DNA of 64,000 nt, taken from contig JAGBFB010000014.1 in the NCBI GenBank assembly GCA_017936665.1, forward strand, positions 27,946 through 91,945, in the 5' to 3' direction. A model generated the notes under the pieces. The model was not told where the DNA came from and searched no databases. It saw nothing but the letters and a program-made list of their open reading frames with translations. Shown one piece after another: positions 34,074 through 42,823 of this stretch; the stretch's first letter is position 1, and every line of letters begins with the position of its first letter. Position numbers and translations under genes: made by a program. Source of the stretch: Spirochaetaceae bacterium (GTDB lineage Bacteria; Spirochaetota; Spirochaetia; Treponematales; Treponemataceae).

Positions 34074-35699
34074 TTATTTATTAGCTCCTTCTAATTTTGG
34101 GTTTCCGTGTGTATAACTTGGTAATAGTTTTGGTGATGGAGTTTCATCTGTGATTCCAGCATTTTTTCTTTCTGCTTCAAAATCATCAACATGCTTTAAT
34201 GTTAATTTTTCTGGCATTGAAATATCTTTGTACATTCTTCCTGCTGCCATACCAGCTTGACGACCAAATACAACAACATCAAGGAGAGAATTTCCCATAA
34301 GTCTGTTTGTTCCATGGATACCACCAGCAGCTTCTCCTGCAACAAGTAGGTTAGGTACAGATGTTTGACAATCTTTATTGATTTTTACACCACCATTTTG
34401 ATAGTGAAGTGTAGGGTAAACTAGAATTGGTTCTTTTCGAATATCAATTCCGTATTTACCAAACATACGAAGCATAGCAGGAATTCGTTTTTCGATTGTT
34501 CCTTCTCCGTGGATTGCTTCAATCATTGGTGTGTCAAGCCAAACTCCTTCTGAAATTGCTGTTTTAATTCCGTTACCGATTTTACATTGTTTGATAATTC
34601 CAGAAGCGTTTACATCACGAGTTTCAAGTGGATGGATGTAAACTTCACCTTTGGCGTTTACAAGTTTTGCACCAAGGGAACGAACTTTTTCTGTTACCAA
34701 TGCCCCTAAAATTTGAGCTGGGTATGCAGCACCTGTTGGGTGATATTGTAAAGAATCTTGATATAATAATTTTGCACCAGCTCGGTATGCTAAAACTAAT
34801 CCGTCAGCAGTTGCACCATAGTGGTTTGAAGTAGGGAAATTTTGATAGTGCATTCTACCAGCACCACCAGTTGCAATTACAACAACTTTTGCTTTTGCAA
34901 TTCTAATTTCGCCTGTTTCCATATTTTTAAGAACGGCACCGGCAGCATTTCCTTTATCATCTTTGATAATTTCAATTGCAGCTGTAAAATCTACGATTTC
35001 AATATCTTTTGCTCTGTTAAATGCTTCATCACGGAGTGTACGCATAATTTCTGCACCTGAATAATCTTTACAAGCGTGCATACGTTTACGGCTTGTTCCA
35101 CCACCGTGAGTTGTAACCATTGTTCCGTCAGCTTCTTTATCAAATTCAACACCTAAGTCATTTAACCATTTGATTGCTTCTGGAGCTTTGTTTACCAATG
35201 TGTAAACAAGTTCTGGAACACCGTCAAAGTGTCCACCACCAAAAGCGTCAAGATAATGTTGAGCAGGGCTATCATTAGGTTTGTCAGCAGCTTGGATTCC
35301 TCCTTCTGCCATCATTGTGTTAGCATCTCCAACACGAAGTTTTGTTACGAGTAATACTTTTGCACCAGCTTCACTTGCCATGATTGCAGCACTAGTTCCA
35401 GCACCACCTCCACCGATAACAAGTACATCAGCTTGATAATCAACATTGTCTAAGTTTACATCTTTTGAAGAAAGACGAGGTTTCCCTTGTAAAACTTTTG
35501 TAAGTTCGATAGGAGCTTTTTCGCCCTTGTTTGGACCAATCTTAATTTGTTCAAACTGACTAGGAATGTTATCAGGATGATTTTCTTTAAGAATTGTATC
35601 TTTTTCTTCAGCTGTTAAACGTGTTGCTTCAAATTTAATATTTGCTTCTCGTTTTTCTGCAACAATTTTTGCTAATTCATCTAATTCGTTATTATACAT
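34074..35699 (-). CDS. frdA: fumarate reductase flavoprotein subunit, soluble type
   Basis: 541 residues. FAD-binding GGGGAGTSAA at 95-105; catalytic signatures GGGTSRKRMHACKDYSG, YHPTG, LHYQNGG and the closing GEAAGGIHGTNRLMGNS. The histidine that binds FAD covalently in QFR and SDH is Asn127 (NTMMAEGGI), so FAD is probably non-covalent, as in aspartate oxidase and thiol:fumarate reductases. About 88 residues precede the flavin domain. Start ATG 35699 follows an AGGAGA and lies 10 bp after frdB. Succinate dehydrogenase activity or another reductase substrate cannot be excluded, but fumarase and MDH share its operon. Confidence 0.85.
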   Translation of the reverse strand: MYNNELDELAKIVAEKREANIKFEATRLTAEEKDTILKENHPDNIPSQFEQIKIGPNKGEKAPIELTKVLQGKPRLSSKDVNLDNVDYQADVLVIGGGGAGTSAAIMASEAGAKVLLVTKLRVGDANTMMAEGGIQAADKPNDSPAQHYLDAFGGGHFDGVPELVYTLVNKAPEAIKWLNDLGVEFDKEADGTMVTTHGGGTSRKRMHACKDYSGAEIMRTLRDEAFNRAKDIEIVDFTAAIEIIKDDKGNAAGAVLKNMETGEIRIAKAKVVVIATGGAGRMHYQNFPTSNHYGATADGLVLAYRAGAKLLYQDSLQYHPTGAAYPAQILGALVTEKVRSLGAKLVNAKGEVYIHPLETRDVNASGIIKQCKIGNGIKTAISEGVWLDTPMIEAIHGEGTIEKRIPAMLRMFGKYGIDIRKEPILVYPTLHYQNGGVKINKDCQTSVPNLLVAGEAAGGIHGTNRLMGNSLLDVVVFGRQAGMAAGRMYKDISMPEKLTLKHVDDFEAERKNAGITDETPSPKLLPSYTHGNPKLEGANK

Positions 35700-35709
35700 T
35701 CCACTTCTC

Positions 35710-36384
35710 CTATTCAAAATCTCTACTGTTGTAAAGTTCTTTAATTTCTTCTAAAGGTTTATTCATAATTGCTTGAATAAGTTCTTCACATTTTCCTTCA
35801 TTGATTTCGTTTACTCTATCAATAAGGTGTTGTGTTTGTGGTTGTAAATATTTTCCGTTGATACGGCGAGCAAGTTCTGCTACTTGTGGATGTGAAATTC
35901 CTGCTGGACATCTTGAAGAACAAACACCACACATTACACAGTCAAATGATTCTTCTGCACATTTATCAAATTCGCCACGTTGTGCGTAAGCAATGTATTG
36001 CATAACATTTAATTCTTGAGTACAAGCCTTTGTACAAGCGTTACAACCAATACAGCTATAAATTTCAGGATAAAGTTGCATCATCACTTGTTCTGTAGGT
36101 TTGATATTTTCCATATCATATTGTTTTTTCTCAAGAGGGAAGAAAGGAAGAGTTGCAACATACATTCCTTCTTCAACTTTTGTTTGACAAGCAAGACAAG
36201 ATTTTAATTCGTTATCCCCTTTGATACGATAGATTGTTGCACAAGCACCACAGAAACCGTTACGACAACCACATCCTCTTACAAGTTTATAACCAGCATA
36301 TTCCATGGCAGTCATAATTGTAAGATTTTCTGGTACACTATATTTTTTTCCAAAAAAGAAAACATCAACTAAATTTTGTTCCAT
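35710..36384 (-). CDS. frdB: fumarate reductase iron-sulfur subunit (TfrB N-terminal type)
   Basis: 224 residues. A plant-type [2Fe-2S] domain uses Cys40, Cys45, Cys48 and Cys63 (GCGCRNGFCGAC); two [4Fe-4S] motifs follow at Cys111/114/117/121 and Cys149/152/155/159. Unlike QFR subunit B it has two classic [4Fe-4S] sites and, unlike TfrB of methanogens, no C-terminal CCG domains; a separate hdrB supplies those. It probably passes electrons to the flavoprotein encoded next. Confidence 0.85.
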   Translation of the reverse strand: MEQNLVDVFFFGKKYSVPENLTIMTAMEYAGYKLVRGCGCRNGFCGACATIYRIKGDNELKSCLACQTKVEEGMYVATLPFFPLEKKQYDMENIKPTEQVMMQLYPEIYSCIGCNACTKACTQELNVMQYIAYAQRGEFDKCAEESFDCVMCGVCSSRCPAGISHPQVAELARRINGKYLQPQTQHLIDRVNEINEGKCEELIQAIMNKPLEEIKELYNSRDFE

Positions 36385-36405
36385 AATGTTTTTTCCTTCC
36401 TTCTC

Positions 36406-37233
36406 TTAATATTCTGGTGGCAATTCACTAAGTTGATCAAAACTGAAAACTGGACCATCTTTACAAACATATTTATCACCAATGTTACAACGTCCACATT
36501 TTCCAATACCACATTTCATTCTCATTTCCATAGTTGTAAAAACTTGTGTGTCTACAAAACCTAATTCTTTCAAACCTTGCAATGTGAATTTAATCATAAT
36601 TGGAGGTCCACACATAATTACAGTTTTGCTTGTATCAGGATTAAGTTCTTTTACATAATTTGGAATAAAACCTACGTGTCCGTCCCAATCGTCCTGTGGA
36701 TTATCAATTGTAAGACAAACTTCGATACCTGAATCATTTGTCCATTCATCGATAATTTCTTTGTAAGCAACTAAGTCAGCTTTTGAACGAGCACCGTAAA
36801 CGATTTGAACAGTTCCGTAATTATCTCTTTTATCACGAACATAATTGATAACAGAACGAAGAGGTGCAAGTCCGATACCACCTGCGATGAATAATAAGTT
36901 TTTACCTTTGAATGCAGTTTCTACAGGAAATCCGTTTCCGTAAGGTCCTCTAACTGTGATGTTTTGACCAACTTCCATTGAATGTAACCATTCTGTTAAA
37001 CAACCACATTTTTTTACACTGAACTCCATAAATTCAGTATTTGTAGGAGAAGATGTGATAGAAATCATTGCTTCTGAAACACCAGGAACAGAAAGCATAG
37101 CGCACTGACCAGGTTTGTGTTCAAAAAGTTTTTTTCCGTCTTTTCCAACAACTCTAAAAGTTTTTACATCAGGAGTTTCCTGTCGGATATCAGTAACAAC
37201 TCCCACATAAGGGATTAAAGCTTCGTTTTCCAT
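36406..37233 (-). CDS. flxA: FlxA-like NAD(P)H-oxidising flavoprotein
   Basis: 275 residues: ferredoxin-reductase fold with an FAD domain (PGQCAMLSV, SITSSP), an NAD domain (FIAGGIGLAPLRS, IVYGARSKADL, MCGPPIM) and a C-terminal [2Fe-2S] motif (CGIGKCGRCNIGDKYVC), as in dihydroorotate dehydrogenase B electron subunits and FlxA/FloxA. In Flx-Hdr complexes this subunit takes electrons from NADH. It ends 21 bp before frdB and begins directly after flxB (1 bp overlap). Confidence 0.85.
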   Translation of the reverse strand: MENEALIPYVGVVTDIRQETPDVKTFRVVGKDGKKLFEHKPGQCAMLSVPGVSEAMISITSSPTNTEFMEFSVKKCGCLTEWLHSMEVGQNITVRGPYGNGFPVETAFKGKNLLFIAGGIGLAPLRSVINYVRDKRDNYGTVQIVYGARSKADLVAYKEIIDEWTNDSGIEVCLTIDNPQDDWDGHVGFIPNYVKELNPDTSKTVIMCGPPIMIKFTLQGLKELGFVDTQVFTTMEMRMKCGIGKCGRCNIGDKYVCKDGPVFSFDQLSELPPEY

Positions 37234-38273
37234 TAGTTTTCTCCTTTTGATTCAGAAAGAGTTTTTATAACTTTTACAATGTTCATTGAAATAGGACATT
37301 TGTTTAGACAGCGTCCGCAACCAACACAGCCAAAGATTCCTTCATTTTTTGATGGATAATAAACAAGTTTATGCATAAATCTTTGTCTAAATCTTTCAAG
37401 TTGTGTTTTTCTAGGATTTTCTGCTGCCATTTTTGTAAAGTCGGAATACATACAACTATCCCAACATCTAAATCTTTTAATACCTTTTCCTGTGTCAAAA
37501 TCACGAATATCATAACATTGACAAGTTGGACAAACAAAAGTACAAGTTCCACAACCTAAACAAGTTTCGGAAAGTTTTTCCCATTCAGGTGAATTGAACA
37601 AGTCTAAAAGATTTTCTGGTTTAAATCTTGCCATATTTTGATTAGCAAGAGTTTGATTTTTCATCAATTCGGTTGTTGCTTCTTTTAATTCTTCAACTGC
37701 ATCAACATCACTTTCGTTTGTGCTTTCTGTTAAAGAAGAAATTAAATCTAAAAATTTGTTTCCTTTTTCAGTATTTGCTTCAAACCAGATTGTTTCATCA
37801 TCCATCCAAGATGAAACATCTCCTGCTGGATTTGCAACATCAATATCAAATAAAGAACAGAAACAAGTTGGAGCCATTGTATTACAACTTAATGTAACGA
37901 TAGTTCCATGTTCTCTGCGATTTTTGTAGTAAGTATCAACTGGTTCTACAAGAAAAACTCTATCAAGAATATCAAAACTTTTTGCATCACAAGCTTTTAC
38001 ACCGAACACAACAAAATCTTTTGTATCTTCTCTTGTATCGATAACTTCGATGTTTTTTCCTTCCATTTTGAATTCTGCAATGTTTTCAGTTTGAGGAAAG
38101 AAAAAATCTTTTGCACTACGATTTGTATTTAATGCAGAACTTAATGAAAATCCTTCTTGCCATTTTTTATATTCTGCTTCGCCTTTTTCGGTATCAACAG
38201 GAAGATATAAATCTTGTTTTCCATTTATTGTGGCAAATAAATCATTTAATTTAGATAAAGGAAGTTTTACCAT
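37233..38273 (-). CDS. flxB: FlxB-like iron-sulfur protein (sulfhydrogenase beta type)
   Basis: 346 residues. Two [4Fe-4S] motifs in the C-terminal third: CLGCGTCTFVCPTCQC and CVGCGRCLNKCP. The N-terminal part contains VVFGVKACDAKSFDILDRVF, typical of the FrhB/AsrA-like beta subunits. In this operon it should relay electrons from FlxA toward FlxD and HdrA. It overlaps flxC by 1 bp and flxA by 1 bp, implying fixed stoichiometry by coupled translation. Confidence 0.82.
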   Translation of the reverse strand: MVKLPLSKLNDLFATINGKQDLYLPVDTEKGEAEYKKWQEGFSLSSALNTNRSAKDFFFPQTENIAEFKMEGKNIEVIDTREDTKDFVVFGVKACDAKSFDILDRVFLVEPVDTYYKNRREHGTIVTLSCNTMAPTCFCSLFDIDVANPAGDVSSWMDDETIWFEANTEKGNKFLDLISSLTESTNESDVDAVEELKEATTELMKNQTLANQNMARFKPENLLDLFNSPEWEKLSETCLGCGTCTFVCPTCQCYDIRDFDTGKGIKRFRCWDSCMYSDFTKMAAENPRKTQLERFRQRFMHKLVYYPSKNEGIFGCVGCGRCLNKCPISMNIVKVIKTLSESKGEN

Positions 38274-39184
38274 TAGTTTATTCCTCCTTGAGTTACATCT
38301 CGTTGGTAAACGATTGAAGGTTCAACATCATCTGTTTTGTAAGTGTTAAGTGGAGCTCTAGTTTCTGTATCTTCTCCAGCTTGGTATTCACCATAAATTT
38401 CATCAACATCTTTAATGTATTTTCTATTAAGAAGATACAATGGAATGTGCTGAGGACAAACACGAGAACATTCTCCACAGTCTGTACAACGACCAGCAAC
38501 ATGGAATGCTCTAATGATGTGGAACATTTTTTCTTCAAAAGAATCTGCGGCTGCTTTTTGTGCAATTCCAGATTTAGGGTTATCAAAAACACATTGTTCA
38601 CAAGTACATGCTGGACAAACATTTCTACATGCATTACAGCGAATACATTTTGAAAGTTCATTTTGCCAGAAAGCAAATCTTTCATCAGCAGTCATTGCTT
38701 CTAGTTTTGCAACCATTTCGAATCTTTCTTTGTTGAAAGCTTCTTTGTCTTCTTGAGATTCTTCTTTTTTAGAAGTGATTTTTCCATCAGAATCCATAAT
38801 TTCATCATAAACAACATGGATTTTACCTTTTTGTGCTTCTGAATTTGATGGAACTGCAACGATATATACATTTTCTCTGTTTACACGATGTTCTTTTACA
38901 AGCTGATTAAAACTGTAAGTATCGTTTGCTTTTAAGAAAGCTAAAATCTTTCCTTCTTTTTTTGTTTCTTTTATAAGATATTTTGAAACGGTTGCTACAC
39001 TATATTCATCGTATACAAAATTTTTATCAAGTTCTTCAACTGAAGTAAAAATTCTTGGAGTTTGGTCATCTTCAAAAAGACCTTTTTCCCATCCGATTAC
39101 ACGATTAACTGTTCCATTAGATAAAAGTTCTTTTGCTCTTGCAAGAACAGCATCTGTTACTGTTTGATTAATTAATTCTTGCAT
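38273..39184 (-). CDS. flxC: FlxC-like iron-sulfur protein
   Basis: 303 residues. A [4Fe-4S] site C-x2-C-x2-C-x3-C (CIRCNACRNVCP) followed by CTCEQC, and a second (CTDCGECSRVCP) near residue 245. The N-terminal half has an alpha/beta LUD-like look but the typical signature is weak. Overlaps flxD by 13 bp and flxB by 1 bp. Homologous subunits sit between the NADH flavoprotein and the Hdr module in Flx-Hdr complexes. Confidence 0.78.
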   Translation of the reverse strand: MQELINQTVTDAVLARAKELLSNGTVNRVIGWEKGLFEDDQTPRIFTSVEELDKNFVYDEYSVATVSKYLIKETKKEGKILAFLKANDTYSFNQLVKEHRVNRENVYIVAVPSNSEAQKGKIHVVYDEIMDSDGKITSKKEESQEDKEAFNKERFEMVAKLEAMTADERFAFWQNELSKCIRCNACRNVCPACTCEQCVFDNPKSGIAQKAAADSFEEKMFHIIRAFHVAGRCTDCGECSRVCPQHIPLYLLNRKYIKDVDEIYGEYQAGEDTETRAPLNTYKTDDVEPSIVYQRDVTQGGIN

Positions 39185-39609
39185 CGTAAGTCCTCCAATC
39201 TTTTATTTGGACCAAGGGCAGTAATTGTTTCAACAAATTCATTCATTGTTTTTGCAAATTTAGCACCTTCTGCTGCTGAAACCCATTCTACACGAGTTCT
39301 TCCTTTTTCAATTCCCATAAAACTTAAAGTTGAAAAAAGTAAAGTCATTCTTCTGCGTGCAAAGTAGTTTCCACTTGTGTAGTGGCAGTCTCCTGGATGG
39401 CAACCACACATGATTACACCGTCAGCACCTTTTTGGAATGCTCTTAAAATGAACATTGGATTTACACGACAAGAACAAGGAACTCTGATGATTTTTACAT
39501 CAGCAGGATAGTTTAAACGATTTGTTCCTGCAAGGTCAGCCCCAGCATAAGAACACCAGTTACAACAAAATGCTACGATTTTTGGTTTAAATTCTGTATT
39601 TACTGACAT
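39172..39609 (-). CDS. flxD: MvhD-like hydrogenase iron-sulfur subunit (FlxD)
   Basis: 145 residues of the MvhD family. Characteristic cysteine segments: CCNWCSYAGAD, VPCSCRVNP, MCGCHPGDCHY. MvhD carries a [2Fe-2S] cluster and forms the link between the electron-donating module and HdrA in Mvh-Hdr and Flx-Hdr complexes. Its start overlaps hdrA by 10 bp. Confidence 0.88.
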   Translation of the reverse strand: MSVNTEFKPKIVAFCCNWCSYAGADLAGTNRLNYPADVKIIRVPCSCRVNPMFILRAFQKGADGVIMCGCHPGDCHYTSGNYFARRRMTLLFSTLSFMGIEKGRTRVEWVSAAEGAKFAKTMNEFVETITALGPNKRLEDLRCKN

Positions 39610-41600
39610 ATTGCATCAACCTCCGCCATAATTTGTTTTGTTGAGAATCCGTTAAGATCCATAGCTCCAGAAGGACAAGCAACTGTACAAGCTCCACAAC
39701 CTTGACAAACTGCAGGGTTTACATTTGCTACATGACGAATCATTGATCCATCTTTTCTTCGGCTAAAGTCAGTATCTGAATATGTAATTGCTCCGTAAGG
39801 ACATACTTTTTCACAAGCTTGACATCCGTTACACATCATTGGATCTGATTGTGCAACACAAGGATTTCCTTTGAGAGTATCTTTTACTAAAAGACCAATT
39901 ACTTTACCTGCTGCTGCTCCTGCTTGTGCTACAGTTTCTGGAATATCTTTTGGACCTTGACATGTACCTGAAAGGAAAACTCCAGCTGTAGGACTTTCTA
40001 CAGGGCGTAATTTAGGGTGAGCTTCTGTAAAGAAATCGTTTGTATCCATTGAAGCTGTAAGCATTGTAGCTAAAGGACGAGCTGTTTTATCTGGTTCGAT
40101 AGCTGCTGCCAAAACAACCATATCAGCATCAATTAAAATTTGTTTGTTATCGATAAGGTCTGAACCGTGAACTTCAAGTTTTCCGTCGGCTTTAGGAACA
40201 ACTTTTCCTACCATACCTTTAACATAGTGAACTCCATATTGTTCAACTGCACGACGATAGAATTCATCAAAGTTTTTACCAGGAGTCCTAACATCGATAT
40301 AGAATACATAAACTTCTGTATCTGGATATTTTTCGCGACAAAGCATTGCATGTTTTGCTGTGTACATACAACAGATTTTTGAACAATATTCTTTTCCGCC
40401 TTTACAACCATTTCCGTCTTCTCGGCTTCCTACACATTGAACAAAAACTAAAGTATGAGGATGTTTTCCGTCTGATGGACGAAGCAATGTTCCATTTGTA
40501 GGTCCTGCTGCGTTCATTAAGCGTTCAAATTCAAGTGATGTTACAACATCTTTGCTTTGTGTATATGCAAATTCGTCATATTTTTCAACATTGATTGGAT
40601 TAAATCCTGTTGCAACAACGATTGCACCATATTTTTCTTCAAGGAATGTATCTTGTTGTTTATAATCAATAGCACCTGCTCCACAAACTTTTGAACAAAC
40701 ACCACATTTTCCTGTTTTTAACATCATACAAGCATTTGGGTCGATTGTTGCAACTTTAGGAACTGCTTGTGCAAAAGGAATATAAATTGCTGTACGATTA
40801 TTCATTCCAAGGTTAAATTCGTTAGGAACTTTCTTTTGAGGACATTTTTCTGTACAAACTCCACAACCTGTACATTTTGTTTCATCAACGAAACGAGCTT
40901 TTCGTTTGATTTTTACAGAGAAGTTTCCAACAAATCCTTTTACTTCTGCAACTTCGCTATAAGATAAAATTCTGATTTTATCATTTTGGGCACAGTCAAC
41001 CATTTTTGGAGTAAGAATACAAGCTGCACAGTCTAAAGTAGGGAAAGTTTTGTCGATTTGAGTCATCTTTCCACCGATAGTTGGTTCTTTTTCTACGATA
41101 TCAACTGGGAATCCTGCATCTGCAATATCCAAAGCAGTTTGAATACCTGCAATTCCACCACCAATAACCAAAGCTCTTTTTGTTACAGGAGTTTCACCTG
41201 GAGTTAAAGGAGCATTCAAGTGAACTTTTGCAATAGCTGCTTTTCCAAGAGCAATTGCTTTTTCTGTTGCTACAGGAACTTCTTTGTGAATCCAAGAACA
41301 TTGTTCACGGATATTAGCAATTTCTACCATGTAAGAGTTCAAACCTGCTTCTGCAGCTGTTTTTCTAAAAGTAGTTTCATGCATACGAGGTGAACAAGAA
41401 CAAACAACAATTCCTGTTAATTTATTTTCTTTAATTGCATCTTTTATAAGATTTTGCCCTGCTTCAGAACACATGTATTGATATTCTTTAGAAATTACAA
41501 CACCAGGTTCATGACTAAGAGCTTCTGCAACTGCTTTTACATCAACTGTAGCTGCAATATTTGTACCACAATGGCACACAAAAACACCGATTCTTTGCAT
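39600..41600 (-). CDS. hdrA: heterodisulfide reductase subunit HdrA (flavin-bifurcating subunit)
   Basis: 666 residues, typical HdrA length. N-terminal FVCHCGTNI and CSCSPRMHE; FAD domain at VIGGGIAGIQTALD and GGKMTQIDKTFPTLDC; two central [4Fe-4S] motifs (CTGCGVCTEKCP, CGVCSKVC); and two C-terminal ones (CNGCQACEKVCP, CQGCGACTVACP). HdrA is where electrons from the donor are split between a low-potential acceptor (ferredoxin) and a high-potential one in methanogens and sulfate reducers. Its presence beside a fumarate reductase suggests fumarate as the high-potential acceptor. Confidence 0.92.
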   Translation of the reverse strand: MQRIGVFVCHCGTNIAATVDVKAVAEALSHEPGVVISKEYQYMCSEAGQNLIKDAIKENKLTGIVVCSCSPRMHETTFRKTAAEAGLNSYMVEIANIREQCSWIHKEVPVATEKAIALGKAAIAKVHLNAPLTPGETPVTKRALVIGGGIAGIQTALDIADAGFPVDIVEKEPTIGGKMTQIDKTFPTLDCAACILTPKMVDCAQNDKIRILSYSEVAEVKGFVGNFSVKIKRKARFVDETKCTGCGVCTEKCPQKKVPNEFNLGMNNRTAIYIPFAQAVPKVATIDPNACMMLKTGKCGVCSKVCGAGAIDYKQQDTFLEEKYGAIVVATGFNPINVEKYDEFAYTQSKDVVTSLEFERLMNAAGPTNGTLLRPSDGKHPHTLVFVQCVGSREDGNGCKGGKEYCSKICCMYTAKHAMLCREKYPDTEVYVFYIDVRTPGKNFDEFYRRAVEQYGVHYVKGMVGKVVPKADGKLEVHGSDLIDNKQILIDADMVVLAAAIEPDKTARPLATMLTASMDTNDFFTEAHPKLRPVESPTAGVFLSGTCQGPKDIPETVAQAGAAAGKVIGLLVKDTLKGNPCVAQSDPMMCNGCQACEKVCPYGAITYSDTDFSRRKDGSMIRHVANVNPAVCQGCGACTVACPSGAMDLNGFSTKQIMAEVDAICQ

Positions 41601-41609
41601 ATATAATTC

Positions 41610-42008
41610 CTATTTCTTATACTTTCTAAAAGCACTAACGATTGCTTGTTGAGGTAAATCTTCATCCAACATTTGTGGAATCTGTTCTGCTTTTAAGTGA
41701 TTATTTCCTTGCTGTCGTACAACAGCAGTTCTTACAGCTTCTACAAGTTTTGCAGGTTCAACATTTCTTGGACAACGTTCAATACAAGCAAAACATGAAA
41801 GACATTTATATAGAGAAGGAGAATTTACTAAACTTTCGATTTCTCCATTTTCTACCATGTACACAAATTGATGAGGATGATATTCCATTTCTTCGTAAGA
41901 AGGACAAGATGCTGAACATTTTCCACATCGCATACATTTTCTAGGATTTACACCACTAATTTGAATGATTTGTTCTTTACTGATTTTTGCTTCCATAAGA
42001 TTACGCAT
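41610..42008 (-). CDS. hdrC: heterodisulfide reductase subunit HdrC
   Basis: 132 residues with two [4Fe-4S] motifs, CMRCGKCSASCP and CLSCFACIERCP, and helices around them as in HdrC. It bridges HdrA and HdrB. The first ATG (42008) overlaps hdrB by 8 bp; the next in frame (41996) would leave a 4 bp gap and is equally plausible. Confidence 0.9.
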   Translation of the reverse strand: MRNLMEAKISKEQIIQISGVNPRKCMRCGKCSASCPSYEEMEYHPHQFVYMVENGEIESLVNSPSLYKCLSCFACIERCPRNVEPAKLVEAVRTAVVRQQGNNHLKAEQIPQMLDEDLPQQAIVSAFRKYKK

Positions 42009-42792
42009 CTCCTTTTTTTACACCGAGAGCTTGAGCTAAGAGTTCTGTAAAATAAACTACAGGAAGTTCAACACCGTCAGTATTTTTTTTGAGATTGTAT
42101 AAACAAAGAGGACAAGCTGTTACAAGAAGTTCTGCTCCATGTTCTTTTGCATTTGTAAGAACTTTGCCACTTCTTTTGTTTGCTACTTCTTTATCTTCCA
42201 TAGTAATGTAACCTCCACAACACTCATTGCGCATTGCGTAAATTACAGGTTCACCACCAATTGCTTTAATAAAATCTTCTAGGATTTTTGGATTTTCAGG
42301 ATTATCCATTTCCATAACTTTGCCAGGTCGTAATAAAAGACAACCATAATAAGCACCGATTTTTTTACCAATAGGATTTACAACCTTTTTAGCAATTTCA
42401 TCAAAACCGATTTTATCTCTTAAAAGTTCTAGAAAATGAATAACATTTGTTTCTCCTGTGTAAGGAGTATCTAATTTCATGTAAGAGTTTGCATGACTTC
42501 TGATGTATTCATCATTTTTCATGTCATTGTTTACTTGCTTTAGAACATTATGACATGCAGAACAAACAGTTACCAAATCTTGTCCTGCATCTCTTGCGGC
42601 AACCAAGGCTCTTACAGCTGACAGCTTATTTGCAATCTCATCTTTTGCTGTTGAGTAAACGCCTCCACAACATTGCCAATCAGGAACTTCTACAAGAGAA
42701 GAACCTAAGGCTTCGAGACTTGCTTTTGCATAAAAATCCAGATCTTTTGCTTTTGTACGCAAAGTACAACCTGGATAATAACTATAATTCAT
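42001..42792 (-). CDS. hdrB: heterodisulfide reductase subunit HdrB (two CCG domains)
   Basis: 263 residues. First CCG motif: Cys9, Cys41, Cys42, Cys77, Cys80 (C-x31-CC-x34-C-x2-C). Second: Cys151, Cys191, Cys192, Cys227, Cys230 (C-x39-CC-x34-C-x2-C). Both are complete, so two non-cubane [4Fe-4S] clusters can form, as in methanogen HdrB. There the site reduces CoM-S-S-CoB, which bacteria lack; here it is more likely to pass electrons to FrdB or reduce an unknown disulfide. Confidence 0.9.
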   Translation of the reverse strand: MNYSYYPGCTLRTKAKDLDFYAKASLEALGSSLVEVPDWQCCGGVYSTAKDEIANKLSAVRALVAARDAGQDLVTVCSACHNVLKQVNNDMKNDEYIRSHANSYMKLDTPYTGETNVIHFLELLRDKIGFDEIAKKVVNPIGKKIGAYYGCLLLRPGKVMEMDNPENPKILEDFIKAIGGEPVIYAMRNECCGGYITMEDKEVANKRSGKVLTNAKEHGAELLVTACPLCLYNLKKNTDGVELPVVYFTELLAQALGVKKGDA

Positions 42793-42823
42793 AATGACCC
42801 TCGTATTAATTTAAGAGTTAATT

